From positions 66,186 through 130,185 of the forward strand of contig CAYPPG010000013.1 in NCBI GenBank assembly GCA_964412555.1: 64,000 nucleotides of DNA, read 5' to 3'. Below the pieces are notes generated by a model. It was not told the origin of the DNA. It saw only the letters and a program-made list of their open reading frames with translations, and did no database searches. Both the position numbers and the translations under genes were made by a program. The stretch is from CAYPPG01 sp964412555 (lineage in GTDB: Bacteria; Hinthialibacterota; Hinthialibacteria; Hinthialibacterales; Hinthialibacteraceae). Shown here piece after piece: positions 43,973-52,922 of this stretch (positions within the stretch are counted from its first letter, which is position 1; each line of letters begins with the position of its first letter).

Positions 43973-44680
43973 ATGGATTATTATTGGCTTTTTGCACTGG
44001 GATTTGCACCTGGGATTTTTTGGTTGTGGTATTTTTATAAAAAAGACGAATTGGAACCGGAGCCAAAGTCGTATGTGATCCGTATGTTTTTTTACGGAAT
44101 GTTGATCGTTATTCCTTCCGCGGGTTTGGAAATGCTGTTGCCGATTTCTCCATGGTTATTGTTGATTCTGGGGGCGCCGGTGATTGAAGAACTTGGAAAA
44201 TTTTTCGTCGTGCGCCTTACAATTTACAAAAACGCAGAATTTGATGAACCGATGGACGGGATCATTTACGCGGCGGCCGTGGCGTTGGGTTTCGCCTCGC
44301 TTGAAAATTTTGGTTTTATTCTTGTCCATTACTTGGGAGAGATTGCCGCTGATGAATTCATTTACTTTGGAGGCACCTTCCGCCTCTCCATCATACGAGC
44401 GTTTCTCGCTGTCCCCGGGCATGTCCTTTTTTCGGCGATGTGGGGTTTCGCTTTAGGGATCACTAAATTTATGGACGAAACTTCCCGCGGGCAAAAGTAC
44501 GTTCAAGCGGGATTGTTGTTATCGATTCTTCTCCATGGTTTGTTCAATTCGCTTTGCCTCATTCCTTTTGGCGCCCTTATTTTGCTGGTCTTTATGTATA
44601 TTGTCGCCAAAATGCTCAAGCGGCGGATTCTCACTGCGCTGGTCAATTCTCCTCATGCTCATTACGAGCTCCAGGATTGA
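43973..44680 (+). CDS. PrsW-family intramembrane metalloprotease
   Basis: A 235-aa polytopic protein. The N-terminus has MDYYWLFALGFAPGIFWLWY and an acidic loop KKDELEPEP, a family hallmark. The metal-site motifs are PVIEELGKF (EExxK) near residues 64-72, then FDEPMDGIIYAAAVALGFASLEN with conserved acidic residues, and PGHVLFSAMWG with the His. PrsW cleaves anti-sigma factors in Bacillus; here the substrate is unknown. About seven transmembrane segments are expected. The gene is followed by a UPF0316 membrane gene 95 bp downstream on the same strand. Confidence 0.92.
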   Translation: MDYYWLFALGFAPGIFWLWYFYKKDELEPEPKSYVIRMFFYGMLIVIPSAGLEMLLPISPWLLLILGAPVIEELGKFFVVRLTIYKNAEFDEPMDGIIYAAAVALGFASLENFGFILVHYLGEIAADEFIYFGGTFRLSIIRAFLAVPGHVLFSAMWGFALGITKFMDETSRGQKYVQAGLLLSILLHGLFNSLCLIPFGALILLVFMYIVAKMLKRRILTALVNSPHAHYELQD

Positions 44681-44784
44681 CTGCTCGGGGTATTCAGAAC
44701 TCGACAAAAACACGAAACCGTGATAGTAAAAAACGCTGACGACAATTCCGTCATCTCCCATATCAAATCAAGGAATTGAAAAAA

Positions 44785-45378
44785 ATGGATTTCGTACATT
44801 GGATTGATCAAGACACACTTCCGTGGCTGCTGCCGGTGATCATTTTCTTGGCTCGGATTCTCGATGTATCCGTCGGGACGCTTCGCATCGTTTTCATTAC
44901 GCGCGGCATGCGGATTGTGGCACCGATTTTGGGATTCATCGAAGTGTTGATCTGGGTGATCGTGGTGAGTCAAGTGATTCAAAACATCAACAATCCGATT
45001 AATTTTTTGGCTTATGCCGGTGGCTATGCGGCGGGCAATTATGTGGGGATGTATATCGAAAACAAACTCGCTTTGGGAATGATACTTCTTCGTCTTATTA
45101 CGCGCAAAAGTGCGGATGAATTGATTACTTATTTGAAAAGTAACAATTATACGGTAACCAAAGTACCCGCCATCGGAAACGAGGGGCATGTAGAGGTTCT
45201 TTTTACGGTTGTCAAACGAAAGAACCTTCCTGCAATCCTACAAAAAGTGAACGAATACAATCCCCGTGCCGTGTACACGGTGGAGGATGTTCGGGCGGTG
45301 AGTGATGGACTGTTTCCCCCTGATCCGGTTCAAATCGGTCATCTTCGAATCTTTCGTCCTTTGATGAAGGGGAAATGA
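44785..45378 (+). CDS. UPF0316 / DUF2179-family membrane protein
   Basis: A 197-aa protein with three hydrophobic segments (about 12-32, 38-60, 68-90) and a C-terminal cytoplasmic DUF2179-type ferredoxin-like domain (about 110-175: ELITYLKSNNYTVTKVPAIG, VEVLFTVVKRKN). It has the family pattern FLARILDVSVGTLRIVFITRG. The ATG at 44785 is chosen: AAGGA stands 8-10 bp before it, and the frame from 44776 would begin with TTG. The molecular role is unknown; the domain resembles one of YitT-type proteins. The stop overlaps the next gene's first possible start (ATGA at 45375). Confidence 0.85.
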   Translation: MDFVHWIDQDTLPWLLPVIIFLARILDVSVGTLRIVFITRGMRIVAPILGFIEVLIWVIVVSQVIQNINNPINFLAYAGGYAAGNYVGMYIENKLALGMILLRLITRKSADELITYLKSNNYTVTKVPAIGNEGHVEVLFTVVKRKNLPAILQKVNEYNPRAVYTVEDVRAVSDGLFPPDPVQIGHLRIFRPLMKGK

Positions 45379-45422
45379 GGGGGGAGTGCGGATTAGCGGT
45401 ATGGGAGGATAGAAAAGAGGTC

Positions 45423-47291
45423 ATGGATACGATTGGAATTTCACCGGAACTCTTTCAGGAGAATGTTCGGGATTTGATGAAGCGGCATGACGATTTGGCG
45501 GGAGGTTTGATCGAGTATACCAACACTCACCGGATTCAAATCACGAAAATAACACAGGGTTCTTTTCAATTTGAATTTATTAGTAATACAGACCGTCATT
45601 GTGAGACACGGACAGTCCATTTGTCGCTGCCCGATAATCAAAAATTAGTAGATCGATACCGGCAATACCTGCCGGATAAACAATGGCTGCTTGTCATTGG
45701 AATCGACGCGCTGCATAAGAAGATTCTCGAGTCTGTTGTGGTGTCAGAGTTCTGTCCCGTTCTCGTCATTGAACCTGATTTCGAATTGTTTCTCTCTCAT
45801 CTCATTCTGTTTCCGTATCATTCTTTGATGGAGAAACCGCAAGTGTATTGGCTTGCCGGAAAGAGAGTTTATGAGGATTTGATCTCCTCTCTTGACGGGA
45901 GATTGGAGCCTTATTTCTTAGCGAGTACCGCCGTCTTTCCCATTACAAGTATTCGATTGATCGGGAATCAAAATACAGAGCTGAAATCCAATATGGCAGT
46001 ATTCCAGAAACGTTTTTCTGAGAAAAAACAGGAAATCCAGCACGTTTTTTCTGTCTTTCGCCAACGTTATGTAAACAAACCACAGGAATCGACTCGCACG
46101 GTTCTGATCACGGCGCCGGCGGTAAGTTGCTGGATCATGATCGGCAATGGTTTTGCAAATGGTTTTCGTCAGTTCGGATATCAAGTAATCGAGAAGTATG
46201 TTCCCTTCCCTTTATCACAAACCAACTCCTATGACATGTTGAAAAGACTGCTGGAAATTCAGCGTTTCTGTCCTGATTTTGTTGTTACGATTAGTCATCC
46301 ATCCGATCTACTCGTGCAAGGACTGGAAAATATTCCGCTCCCCCGTTTTGCATATTATGTCGATGAGCCAAATCATTTGATGCACACGCAGCACGGGCGG
46401 TTTGATTATCTATTTTATGTTTGGCGTGACTTTGCAAAGACTTTGAAACATTGTGGTGGACAATTGGCAGAGGAGCTTCCGATCGCCGGTTTTCCAATAT
46501 CCTGCACACGAAAGAATGAACTGTGTTGTGAAGTGGGATTCGTGGGAACCATCAAAAATACTCAGTCCATTCACGATCAATTCCCGGAAGAAATCAAGCA
46601 AAAGATCAATGCGGTCACAGAAGCAAAGTTGGAAAACATGAAATCGCATTTTGAGGATTTATTCCACCTTTTCGATTTGTCTCCAAACGATCAAACCCAA
46701 ATTATACATGTGCTCAAAAGCATCGATTACCGACACGGGATGAGCGATCACCAGCACCTTGTTTTTTTCTTTCATGTCGAATGTATTCGGAAGAGGAGGG
46801 TAAGACTATTGAGCGCTTTGCATCCTTACGATTTCAAACTATTCGGGAATGAGGATTGGGATGCGATCCTTCGTGATACTCCCATTTATGAAGCCTTTCA
46901 GCATCGCGGATTGACATCGGCCGAGTGTGCGAATTTTTACCACTCGGCGGCTATTTCCATCAATATTCACCCCCCGTTTTTGCATGACGGGCCGATGTGC
47001 CGGGATATGGACATTCCGATGTGTGATGGTTTTTTGTTGACCGATTTGCATTTACATGCAGGCGAACGTATCAAGGAATTTTTTGAACCGGATCAAGAAA
47101 TTGTGCTCTATGAAACGCCTGAAGAACTGTCGGAAAAAGTTGAATATTATCTTGCACATCCGGAGGAACGCAAAGTGATCACAGATGCAGCAAAAGAACG
47201 AATTCTCAAGGATCATCCTTATGAGAAGCGTGCGAAACAGATTCACGATTATTATCGAAATATGTTTCACCACCCACAAATCCGTGATTGA
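45423..47291 (+). CDS. CgeB/DUF3880-type glycosyltransferase with extra N-terminal domain (copy 2)
   Basis: About 622 aa. Two starts are possible: ATG 45423 with AGAGG before it, or 45375, which overlaps the previous stop. Residues about 1-250 form a separate domain with LVIGIDALHKKILESVV and PVLVIEPDFELFLSHL, resembling the DUF115-like/6-hydroxymethylpterin-type N-terminal of motility-glycan transferases. Residues 250-620 carry the CgeB core: CPDFVVTISHPSDLL, FAYYVDEPNHL, FKLFGNEDWDAIL, FYHSAAISINIHPPFLHDGP and MCDGFLLTDLH. Relatives at 10812 and 47767. Probably glycosylates a surface protein or sugar; unproven. Confidence 0.75.
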   Translation: MDTIGISPELFQENVRDLMKRHDDLAGGLIEYTNTHRIQITKITQGSFQFEFISNTDRHCETRTVHLSLPDNQKLVDRYRQYLPDKQWLLVIGIDALHKKILESVVVSEFCPVLVIEPDFELFLSHLILFPYHSLMEKPQVYWLAGKRVYEDLISSLDGRLEPYFLASTAVFPITSIRLIGNQNTELKSNMAVFQKRFSEKKQEIQHVFSVFRQRYVNKPQESTRTVLITAPAVSCWIMIGNGFANGFRQFGYQVIEKYVPFPLSQTNSYDMLKRLLEIQRFCPDFVVTISHPSDLLVQGLENIPLPRFAYYVDEPNHLMHTQHGRFDYLFYVWRDFAKTLKHCGGQLAEELPIAGFPISCTRKNELCCEVGFVGTIKNTQSIHDQFPEEIKQKINAVTEAKLENMKSHFEDLFHLFDLSPNDQTQIIHVLKSIDYRHGMSDHQHLVFFFHVECIRKRRVRLLSALHPYDFKLFGNEDWDAILRDTPIYEAFQHRGLTSAECANFYHSAAISINIHPPFLHDGPMCRDMDIPMCDGFLLTDLHLHAGERIKEFFEPDQEIVLYETPEELSEKVEYYLAHPEERKVITDAAKERILKDHPYEKRAKQIHDYYRNMFHHPQIRD

Positions 47292-47315
47292 TTTTCTGAT
47301 TTCCGGATCGGATAT

Positions 47316-47673
47316 TTATTTATGCATCAATTCTTTATATCCCCAATAATCGTGGATAGCGAATCCCGTGAAGGAGGGGGTGGAGGCAAATTCCCGTTTG
47401 ACTTGGCACAACGTTTCTCGAAGAGAAACAATATCAGAATTGAAAAAAGTAAACTTTGAGCCAGGAATAACGGTTTGCTTATGAACCGGCCAGATAAAGA
47501 TCGGATTGTTTCGGTTGACAGCCTCCGAAAAAATGGATTGAAAATTGTAGAATGGCCGGTAACGCATCGGCTACGGTAAAATCGTTATCCTTACGAGCGT
47601 TTTCCAAAGCATTGATTCGAGTGATCAGCGATTCACGATAGGATGCCCTCAATTCTTCATCCATGATTTTCAA
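47316..47673 (-). pseudogene. Frameshifted remnant of a TIM-barrel-like glycosidase/secreted protein
   Basis: Two overlapping minus-strand frames join into one sense. Starting at 47673, MKIMDEELRASYRESLITRI and ALENARKDNDFTVADALPAI run to about 47545; then a -1/+1 shift gives SIFSEAVNRNNPIFIWPVHK, SLRETLCQVKREF and FTGFAIHDYWGYKEL. The tail looks like the last part of a longer barrel protein. Only about 115 codons survive, so most of the gene is missing. It lies between two glycosyltransferase genes and is read opposite to copy 2. Confidence 0.6.
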
Positions 47674-47766
47674 TATCCTTTTTCACGAAATACAATCCGT
47701 TTTTCTACTCACCTCAAGACGAAAGCAATCCGTGATTTTCTCTTCTTTATATTCAAACATCAATTT

Positions 47767-48945
47767 CTATTCCGAAAAGCCATTAAACAGTTCTTCGATC
47801 CACTGAGCATAAGTATATTTTTCTTTTATCTTATTTCGTGCCGCAGCAATAAGGCCGGAAAGTTCCCTTCTCCGACTCAATATACCGGAAACACAATTTG
47901 CGATATCGTCCGGATTGTTGAAATAGAGCATCTCCCTTCCAGGGAGTAAAAAGGCATTCATCCCCTCTGACCATTCGCAGAGTTCGAGTGCACCGGAGGC
48001 AGGGATGTTGAAATACCGGTTGGTTGGCGCTCCCCAATGGGCGGGATTGGCAATGTTGAGATTGATGATTGACGAAGAGAAGATATGCGGCTGATCCTTG
48101 ATCTGCAAATTGGGATAAAAATGACTTTGCAATTGTTTGCTCGCATCGGATTTCTTCCAGCCATGGCCGAATATTTTTAAGTCGAATGAAGTGAGTTGTT
48201 CCAGTGTCCGGATTCGGATATCAGCGGTGGCTTCCGTAAGGATGAAGTTGAGAAAGGATTTCGGATTTTCCTTGAGTGTGCCTGAAGGCGGCGGGTATGT
48301 TTCCAGTACCTCGTAGATATTTCCTTCCACCTCATGGCGGACAAAACGGTCGATGAGTTCTATCGCATATTGCTTCAAACCCGGTTGGCGTTCTTCGTAG
48401 AACTGAAGCCGGGCTTCGCGTTCGCGCGGTCCTCCGGACCAATAATTCCCAAAGAAAGAAACTTCAGAACGGATTTGGGGGATGTTTTGCCCTTCTTCGA
48501 AGGAATCGGCCATCATGGGAAGAACTTTGACGTTCTTGTATCCATGTTTTTTCAGGAATTGTGCCATGCTTGCCGACCAGGAAACAATATAATCGTTATT
48601 TCCTTTCAGATGGTCGATACGCACAACCGGATCGGTAATGAAGGTTAAGGTTGGCAAAGATTCGTCATTGCCATTGGCCATTGCAAGAATTTCCCGAATA
48701 TCCCGTTGAATGCAAAAGAGAAGATCGGGATTTTTTTGTTTTATTTGAGCCGTCAAGAATTGAGCAAAGTGAGTGGCGAAATTGCGGTCCTGCAATTTGT
48801 GGAACGGAACTTGGAGAAAAGAAACTTGAATCCCACGATCCCGAAGATGGGGTAAAATGGCATTCATGATTTCTCCGCCGGGATGGCCGGGATAGAAATC
48901 CACTGCGAGAACTTTATGGATATTTTGAAATAAACGTGAGTGCAT
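47767..48945 (-). CDS. CgeB/DUF3880-type glycosyltransferase-like protein (copy 3)
   Basis: A 392-aa protein of the same family as the genes at 10812 and 45423, with the short architecture of copy 1. N-terminal half: LAVDFYPGHPGGEIMNAILPHL and NPDLLFCIQRDIREIL, TLTFITDPVVRIDHL. C-terminal half: FDLKIFGHGWKK, FSSSIINLNIANPAHWGAPT and RYFNIPASGALELCEW, then LYFNNPDDIANCVSGIL. The GTB-like nucleotide-sugar site is suggested by the GxP-x-R-x-F stretch, as in group 1 transferases. Donor sugar unknown. Confidence 0.75.
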   Translation of the reverse strand: MHSRLFQNIHKVLAVDFYPGHPGGEIMNAILPHLRDRGIQVSFLQVPFHKLQDRNFATHFAQFLTAQIKQKNPDLLFCIQRDIREILAMANGNDESLPTLTFITDPVVRIDHLKGNNDYIVSWSASMAQFLKKHGYKNVKVLPMMADSFEEGQNIPQIRSEVSFFGNYWSGGPREREARLQFYEERQPGLKQYAIELIDRFVRHEVEGNIYEVLETYPPPSGTLKENPKSFLNFILTEATADIRIRTLEQLTSFDLKIFGHGWKKSDASKQLQSHFYPNLQIKDQPHIFSSSIINLNIANPAHWGAPTNRYFNIPASGALELCEWSEGMNAFLLPGREMLYFNNPDDIANCVSGILSRRRELSGLIAAARNKIKEKYTYAQWIEELFNGFSE

Positions 48946-49013
48946 ATTACTAACAGTATATAAAATCTTATATACAATTTCTTCCTTTTATCGAATCGTT
49001 CCATTCAACTCCA

Positions 49014-49142
49014 TCATGGAGTAAAAATCGTGAGTTTGTTGGGTACAAAGGTGTAATGCAATGGAGTTTTCAGTTCAATCGCTTCGCCATCGAAAGCCAC
49101 CTTCAATTTTTCTTTCTTGGTTTGGATTGAATATCGCAGTAT
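49014..49142 (-). pseudogene. C-terminal remnant of a diacylglycerol-kinase-like (lipid kinase) gene
   Basis: A 42-codon minus-strand frame reading ILRYSIQTKKEKLKVAFDGE and AIELKTPLHYTFVPNKLTIF, then TP and a stop. The order VxFDGE-x-I-x-L-x-TPLxxxxVPxxLxIxxP is the usual last strand pair of YegS/DagK-type lipid kinases. It has no start and is preceded by a stop, so it is a decayed 3' end. It lies in the gap between glycosyltransferase copy 3 and the aminotransferase gene. Confidence 0.55.
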
Positions 49143-49215
49143 GTTTTATTATTGTATAAGGATAACCATCGTACGGAATGTCCACACTCCGAGTAGGAAG
49201 AAAGGTTAGAATCCA

Positions 49216-50394
49216 ATGAATTTGCGCATGGAACGTGTGCAGGCTCCGATCATACCGATCGTAGGCGAGTTGATCAAAAACAATCCGGGAACGATTTCCC
49301 TGGGGCAAGGCGTGGCATTCTATGGACCGCCACAATCCGCGATCGATCAGCTTACCCATTTTCTAAGCAATCCCGAAAATCATAAATACAAGTTGGTAAA
49401 TGGGATTCGGCCTTTGTATGAAGGGCTGTGTGACAAGTTAAAGAGGGAAAACGGGATTGAGGTCTGCCGCGAGGCAAAAGTAAGCGGGGAATACAAACTG
49501 TGTGTGACGGCGGGGGGGAATATGGCGTTTATGAATGCGGTGCTCGCGATTGCGGATGCGGGGGATGAGATCATTTTACTCACCCCGTTTTATTTCAATC
49601 ATGAGATGGCGGTGCATATCGCCGACTGTGATCCGGTCGCCGTTCCCACGGATGAGCATTATCAACCCGATCTTGATGCGATTCGAAACGCGATCACCGA
49701 TAAAACGCGGGCGGTGTTGACGGTTTCGCCGAATAATCCGACCGGTGCGGTGTATCCGGAGGAAACTCTACGGGCGATCAATCAATTGTGCAAGGAACAT
49801 GGAATCTATCATATCAATGACGAGGCATACGAATACTTTACATATGATGCTGCAAAACACTTTTCACCCGGTTCGATCAAAGGAGCGGAAGAGCATACCA
49901 TCTCTCTGTATTCATTCTCGAAGGCGTATGGTTTTGCGAGTTGGCGAATCGGATATATGGTTTATCCGGCGGAATTGGATGTTTCCATTAAGAAAATCCA
50001 GGATACGATCTTGATTTGCCCGCCGGTTATTTCCCAATACGCAGCATATGGGGCACTCCAAAGCGGGGCCGATTATTGCCGTGGATATCAGAAAGATATA
50101 ACAGCGGTTAGGGAAGTGACATTGAATGAGCTGGGACAACTTAACGATATTTGTACTTTAATCAAAACGAATGGAGCCTTTTATTTCTTACTGAAAATCA
50201 ATGCCGAGCTGGATGAGATGGAATTGATTAAACGGTTGGTAGAAGAATATGGCGTAGCCGTGATACCGGGATGTTCGTTCGGGATGAAAACAGGTTGTTA
50301 TCTGCGCATTTCGTATGGAGCCTTGCAGAAAGATACTGCCATCGAAGGTGTCAACCGATTGGCGCGAGGATTGAAAGGGATTTTAGGAGCATAA
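49216..50394 (+). CDS. Class I/II PLP aminotransferase
   Basis: A 392-aa fold-type I transferase. It has GTISLGQGVAFYGPP, GGNMAFMNAVLAI and SPNNPTGAVYPEE (residues 171-183). NDEAYEYF (201-208) holds the PLP Asp. The Schiff-base lysine is Lys236 in SLYSFSKAYGFASWRIGY, and an Arg near the end binds the carboxylate. Its closest style is methionine/glutamine-type aminotransferases. The next gene, 4 bp on, is an omega-amidase-like nitrilase. In E. coli and plants, similar pairs use glutamine as amino donor for 2-oxo acids, and the amidase removes the 2-oxoglutaramate. Confidence 0.88.
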   Translation: MNLRMERVQAPIIPIVGELIKNNPGTISLGQGVAFYGPPQSAIDQLTHFLSNPENHKYKLVNGIRPLYEGLCDKLKRENGIEVCREAKVSGEYKLCVTAGGNMAFMNAVLAIADAGDEIILLTPFYFNHEMAVHIADCDPVAVPTDEHYQPDLDAIRNAITDKTRAVLTVSPNNPTGAVYPEETLRAINQLCKEHGIYHINDEAYEYFTYDAAKHFSPGSIKGAEEHTISLYSFSKAYGFASWRIGYMVYPAELDVSIKKIQDTILICPPVISQYAAYGALQSGADYCRGYQKDITAVREVTLNELGQLNDICTLIKTNGAFYFLLKINAELDEMELIKRLVEEYGVAVIPGCSFGMKTGCYLRISYGALQKDTAIEGVNRLARGLKGILGA

Positions 50395-50398
50395 TCCA

Positions 50399-51166
50399 AT
50401 GAAAATATACGGTGTTCAATTCGATATCGAATGGGAAGACAAAGCGGTGAATTTTGAGAAAATTCGTGCTTTGTTGAGTGGCGTTGAAATCGAGCCGGAT
50501 AGCCTCGTCGTACTGCCGGAAATGTTTGCGACCGGGTTCAGCATGAATGTGGAGGAAATTTGCGAAGGGGAAACCTGTAAAAGTAAACGATTTCTGATTG
50601 AAACCGCAAAACAGCATCGCTGTTACGTTCTCGGTGGATTGGTGACGGAAGGGGAGAACGGTTTTGGGAGAAACGAAGCGGTTGCCGTCAATCCGGAGGG
50701 CGAAGAGATAGCACGGTATTGCAAGCTGAATCCGTTCACATTCGGCGGGGAGACCAAGCATTATTCATCCGGTGAGGAAATCGTGACATTTCAGTGGCAT
50801 GATTTCACGGTTTGTCCTTTTATCTGTTACGATTTGCGTTTTCCGGAGATTTTTCGGAAAGCCGTTCGAAGGGGAACGAATTTGTTTATTGTGATCGCCT
50901 GTTGGCCGGAACCGCGGGATGAGCATTGGGTGTCTTTGCTGAAGGCGCGGGCGATTGAAAATCAAGCCTATGTGGTCGGCGTGAATCGTTGTGGAACGGA
51001 TCCGAAGTTGACGTATACGGGGCGTAGTGTGATCTATGATCCTCATGGGGGTATCCTGGCTAGTGAAGTCTATGAAGAAACTGTCATTTGTGCGGAATTG
51101 GACAAAGTCGCGCTGGTTCAATACCGGAAGAATTTCCCGGTTTTGCAGGATATAAAACATCTGTGA
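50399..51166 (+). CDS. Nitrilase-superfamily omega-amidase-like hydrolase
   Basis: A 255-aa carbon-nitrogen hydrolase with the Glu-Lys-Cys triad: Glu41 in VVLPEMFATGFSMN, Lys109 in ARYCKLNPFTFGGE and Cys143 in FICYDLRFPE. GxKHY and NLFIVIACWPEPRDEHW with ARAIENQAYVVGVNRCG match YafV/Nit2-type omega-amidases, which hydrolyse 2-oxoglutaramate and 2-oxosuccinamate to release ammonia. It starts 4 bp after the aminotransferase gene and is surely cotranscribed. Together they would move amino groups from glutamine irreversibly to a 2-oxo acid such as 4-methylthio-2-oxobutyrate. Confidence 0.9.
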   Translation: MKIYGVQFDIEWEDKAVNFEKIRALLSGVEIEPDSLVVLPEMFATGFSMNVEEICEGETCKSKRFLIETAKQHRCYVLGGLVTEGENGFGRNEAVAVNPEGEEIARYCKLNPFTFGGETKHYSSGEEIVTFQWHDFTVCPFICYDLRFPEIFRKAVRRGTNLFIVIACWPEPRDEHWVSLLKARAIENQAYVVGVNRCGTDPKLTYTGRSVIYDPHGGILASEVYEETVICAELDKVALVQYRKNFPVLQDIKHL

Positions 51167-51190
51167 TAAAAATTGCCTGAACAGAAATAT

Positions 51191-51400
51191 TCATTTCGCT
51201 GGCTGGTAATGAAGACGCATGAATTGGTTTGAAGAAAGGGCCAGCATAGCATATGTCCGACCTTGATTATCTGAAAATTCCACTTCAAAAACATCCGAAT
51301 CCAATTCTTCCACAATCGTTCCGACTTGACCGCGAGTCAAACCTTTTTCTGGAATGTCATTCAACAAAGCGACCGTATCGAATAGAGTATTTTCATTCAT
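51191..51400 (-). CDS. DUF4926-family small protein
   Basis: A 69-aa protein beginning MNENTLFDTVALLNDIPEKG, with LTRGQVGTIVEEL and VFEVEFSDNQGRTYAMLAL. This is the DUF4926 pattern: a small SH3-like barrel seen in cyanobacteria and many bacteria, often beside TA-like small genes. It has no signal or membrane part. It sits between the convergent amidase gene and a Tat oxidoreductase upstream on the same strand. Function unknown. Confidence 0.85.
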   Translation of the reverse strand: MNENTLFDTVALLNDIPEKGLTRGQVGTIVEELDSDVFEVEFSDNQGRTYAMLALSSNQFMRLHYQPAK

Positions 51401-51424
51401 GATTATATTCTCTCCGCGTAACGA

Positions 51425-52708
51425 TCATAAATGCCAAGATTCCCTTGGTTCTCTCGAAAGATATTTACTTGCTTCCGAATCGTTGAAGATCGTTTCGTCT
51501 TTCGCATCCCACTGGATTTTATGCCCGGTACGAAACGAGATATTCGCTAAAAACGTCGACACACTGGAGCGGTGACCGGGTTCGACATCGGAATTGGGTC
51601 GTTTGCGGCTTTTTACGCAATCGAGGAAATTGCGAATGTGAGGAGAAGTGCGGTTTTGGCCTTCAAGGCTCAATGTCGGGGAGTTCTCCCCTTCCCCTCT
51701 CATTTCCAGCCGGAAACGATCGACGTATAAGACTGCATCGGCGCCGTAAAATTCGATACCGTGGCCATATCTTCCGTAATTCTCCACCTGTTTTGAAACT
51801 CCGCTCCAGTGATGGAGATTGTATGTCATCGTAAAATCAGAGCAGTCGTATATGGCGGCGAAGGTATCCGGAGTTTCGCGATTGTCTTGCAGGTAATATT
51901 TTCCACCGGTCGCCGAAACGCTCTGTGGGCCAAGCAAATCCATCGCCCAGTATGCGATATCCAGCAAATGAACTCCCCAGGAAGTGACGCAGCCGCCGGC
52001 GTAATCCCAAAAATATAAGGCTGTCGCATGAAAGCGTCTTGGATTGAAGGGACGTTTGGGAGCGGGACCGAGCCAAAAATCGTAATCCACCTCTTCCGGC
52101 GGTTCACAATCGGGCGGATTACCGAAACCTTCTATCGGGTTTTCGAAGTGATTCCAGGCGCGGATTTCGCAGATTTTCCCTAATTTTCCCGATTTGACAA
52201 TTTCCACGGCTTTTTGCCAGTGTGGTTCGCTGCGCTGTTGGGTTCCCATTTGGACGATGCGGCCGGTTTCACGGGCGGTTTTCACCATGATCTGCCCTTC
52301 GCGGGTATTGTGGGAAAGGGGTTTTTCGACGTAGACATCTTTACCCGCCTGGCAGCCATATATTGTGGGGATCGCATGCCAGTGATCGGGAGTGCCGATT
52401 ACGATGGCGTCGATATCTTTTTGTTCAAGCAAATGACGGAAATCATGATAGCCTTTCGCTTTTCCTTCTGTCCGCTCTTGGGCTTTGGCAAGATGCCTTT
52501 TATCCACATCGCAGACGGCGGCGACGGAAACGTCCTCTTCGTGTAGGAAGTTCGATAGGAGAGCCGTTCCTCGCCGGCCGATTCCGATGAAACCGACAAC
52601 GATTCGGTCGTTGGCTCCGATAACCGACTTTGTCCCGGTCATCCCCGCGGCCGCAAGAGTTGTCGATTGCCGAACAAATGTTCTCCGATTGATTTTGTGT
52701 ATAGACAT
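51425..52708 (-). CDS. Tat-exported Gfo/Idh/MocA-family oxidoreductase
   Basis: A 427-aa protein from ATG 52708 (GGAG 7 bp before it; 52720 is an alternative). The N-terminus MSIHKINRRTFVRQSTTLAA is a twin-arginine signal, so the protein is folded with its cofactor before export. The Rossmann start is VVGFIGIGRRGTAL (GxGxxG), followed by AVCDVDKRH, IGTPDHWHAIPTI and the EKP motif in DVYVEKPLSHN, so the catalytic Lys is present. The C-terminal domain has WDYAGGCVTSWGVHLLDIAYW. Probably acts on sugars or sugar acids at the cell surface. Unlike the oxidoreductase at 9696, it keeps the EKP lysine. Confidence 0.9.
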   Translation of the reverse strand: MSIHKINRRTFVRQSTTLAAAGMTGTKSVIGANDRIVVGFIGIGRRGTALLSNFLHEEDVSVAAVCDVDKRHLAKAQERTEGKAKGYHDFRHLLEQKDIDAIVIGTPDHWHAIPTIYGCQAGKDVYVEKPLSHNTREGQIMVKTARETGRIVQMGTQQRSEPHWQKAVEIVKSGKLGKICEIRAWNHFENPIEGFGNPPDCEPPEEVDYDFWLGPAPKRPFNPRRFHATALYFWDYAGGCVTSWGVHLLDIAYWAMDLLGPQSVSATGGKYYLQDNRETPDTFAAIYDCSDFTMTYNLHHWSGVSKQVENYGRYGHGIEFYGADAVLYVDRFRLEMRGEGENSPTLSLEGQNRTSPHIRNFLDCVKSRKRPNSDVEPGHRSSVSTFLANISFRTGHKIQWDAKDETIFNDSEASKYLSREPRESWHL

Positions 52709-52790
52709 GAGATTCTCCATTACATCGATTTAAGCTAATATAGCAAATATTATGATAATATTTTCTATTCGAAATGGATTGAACTTCTAT

Positions 52791-52854
52791 CGCGGGTAAA
52801 ACAAGCGTCTCGCTTGCCATACCGATGCAGGCGGGGACGCATGCTCTACCCGCG
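52791..52854. repeat. Palindromic repeat R3
   Basis: CGCGGGTA (52791-52798) and TACCCGCG (52847-52854) close a loop with a second stem, CAAGCG-TCT-CGCTTG, and the stretch GCAGGCGGGGACGCATGCTC. The part TAGGCGGGGACGTCTGCTTT at 58946-58965 in a related setting (TTACCC on both sides) is a diverged copy. Confidence 0.65.
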
Positions 52855-52922
52855 AACAGAAAATCAAAATCGAGTAATCCATTTCATTATTAGGCGGGAA
52901 GAATAAAAAATCAAACTCTATT

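Noticed and set aside
49075..49359. A 94-codon minus-strand gene before the aminotransferase
   Set aside because: It runs antisense into the aminotransferase start; only the separate frame at 49014-49142 shows family likeness.
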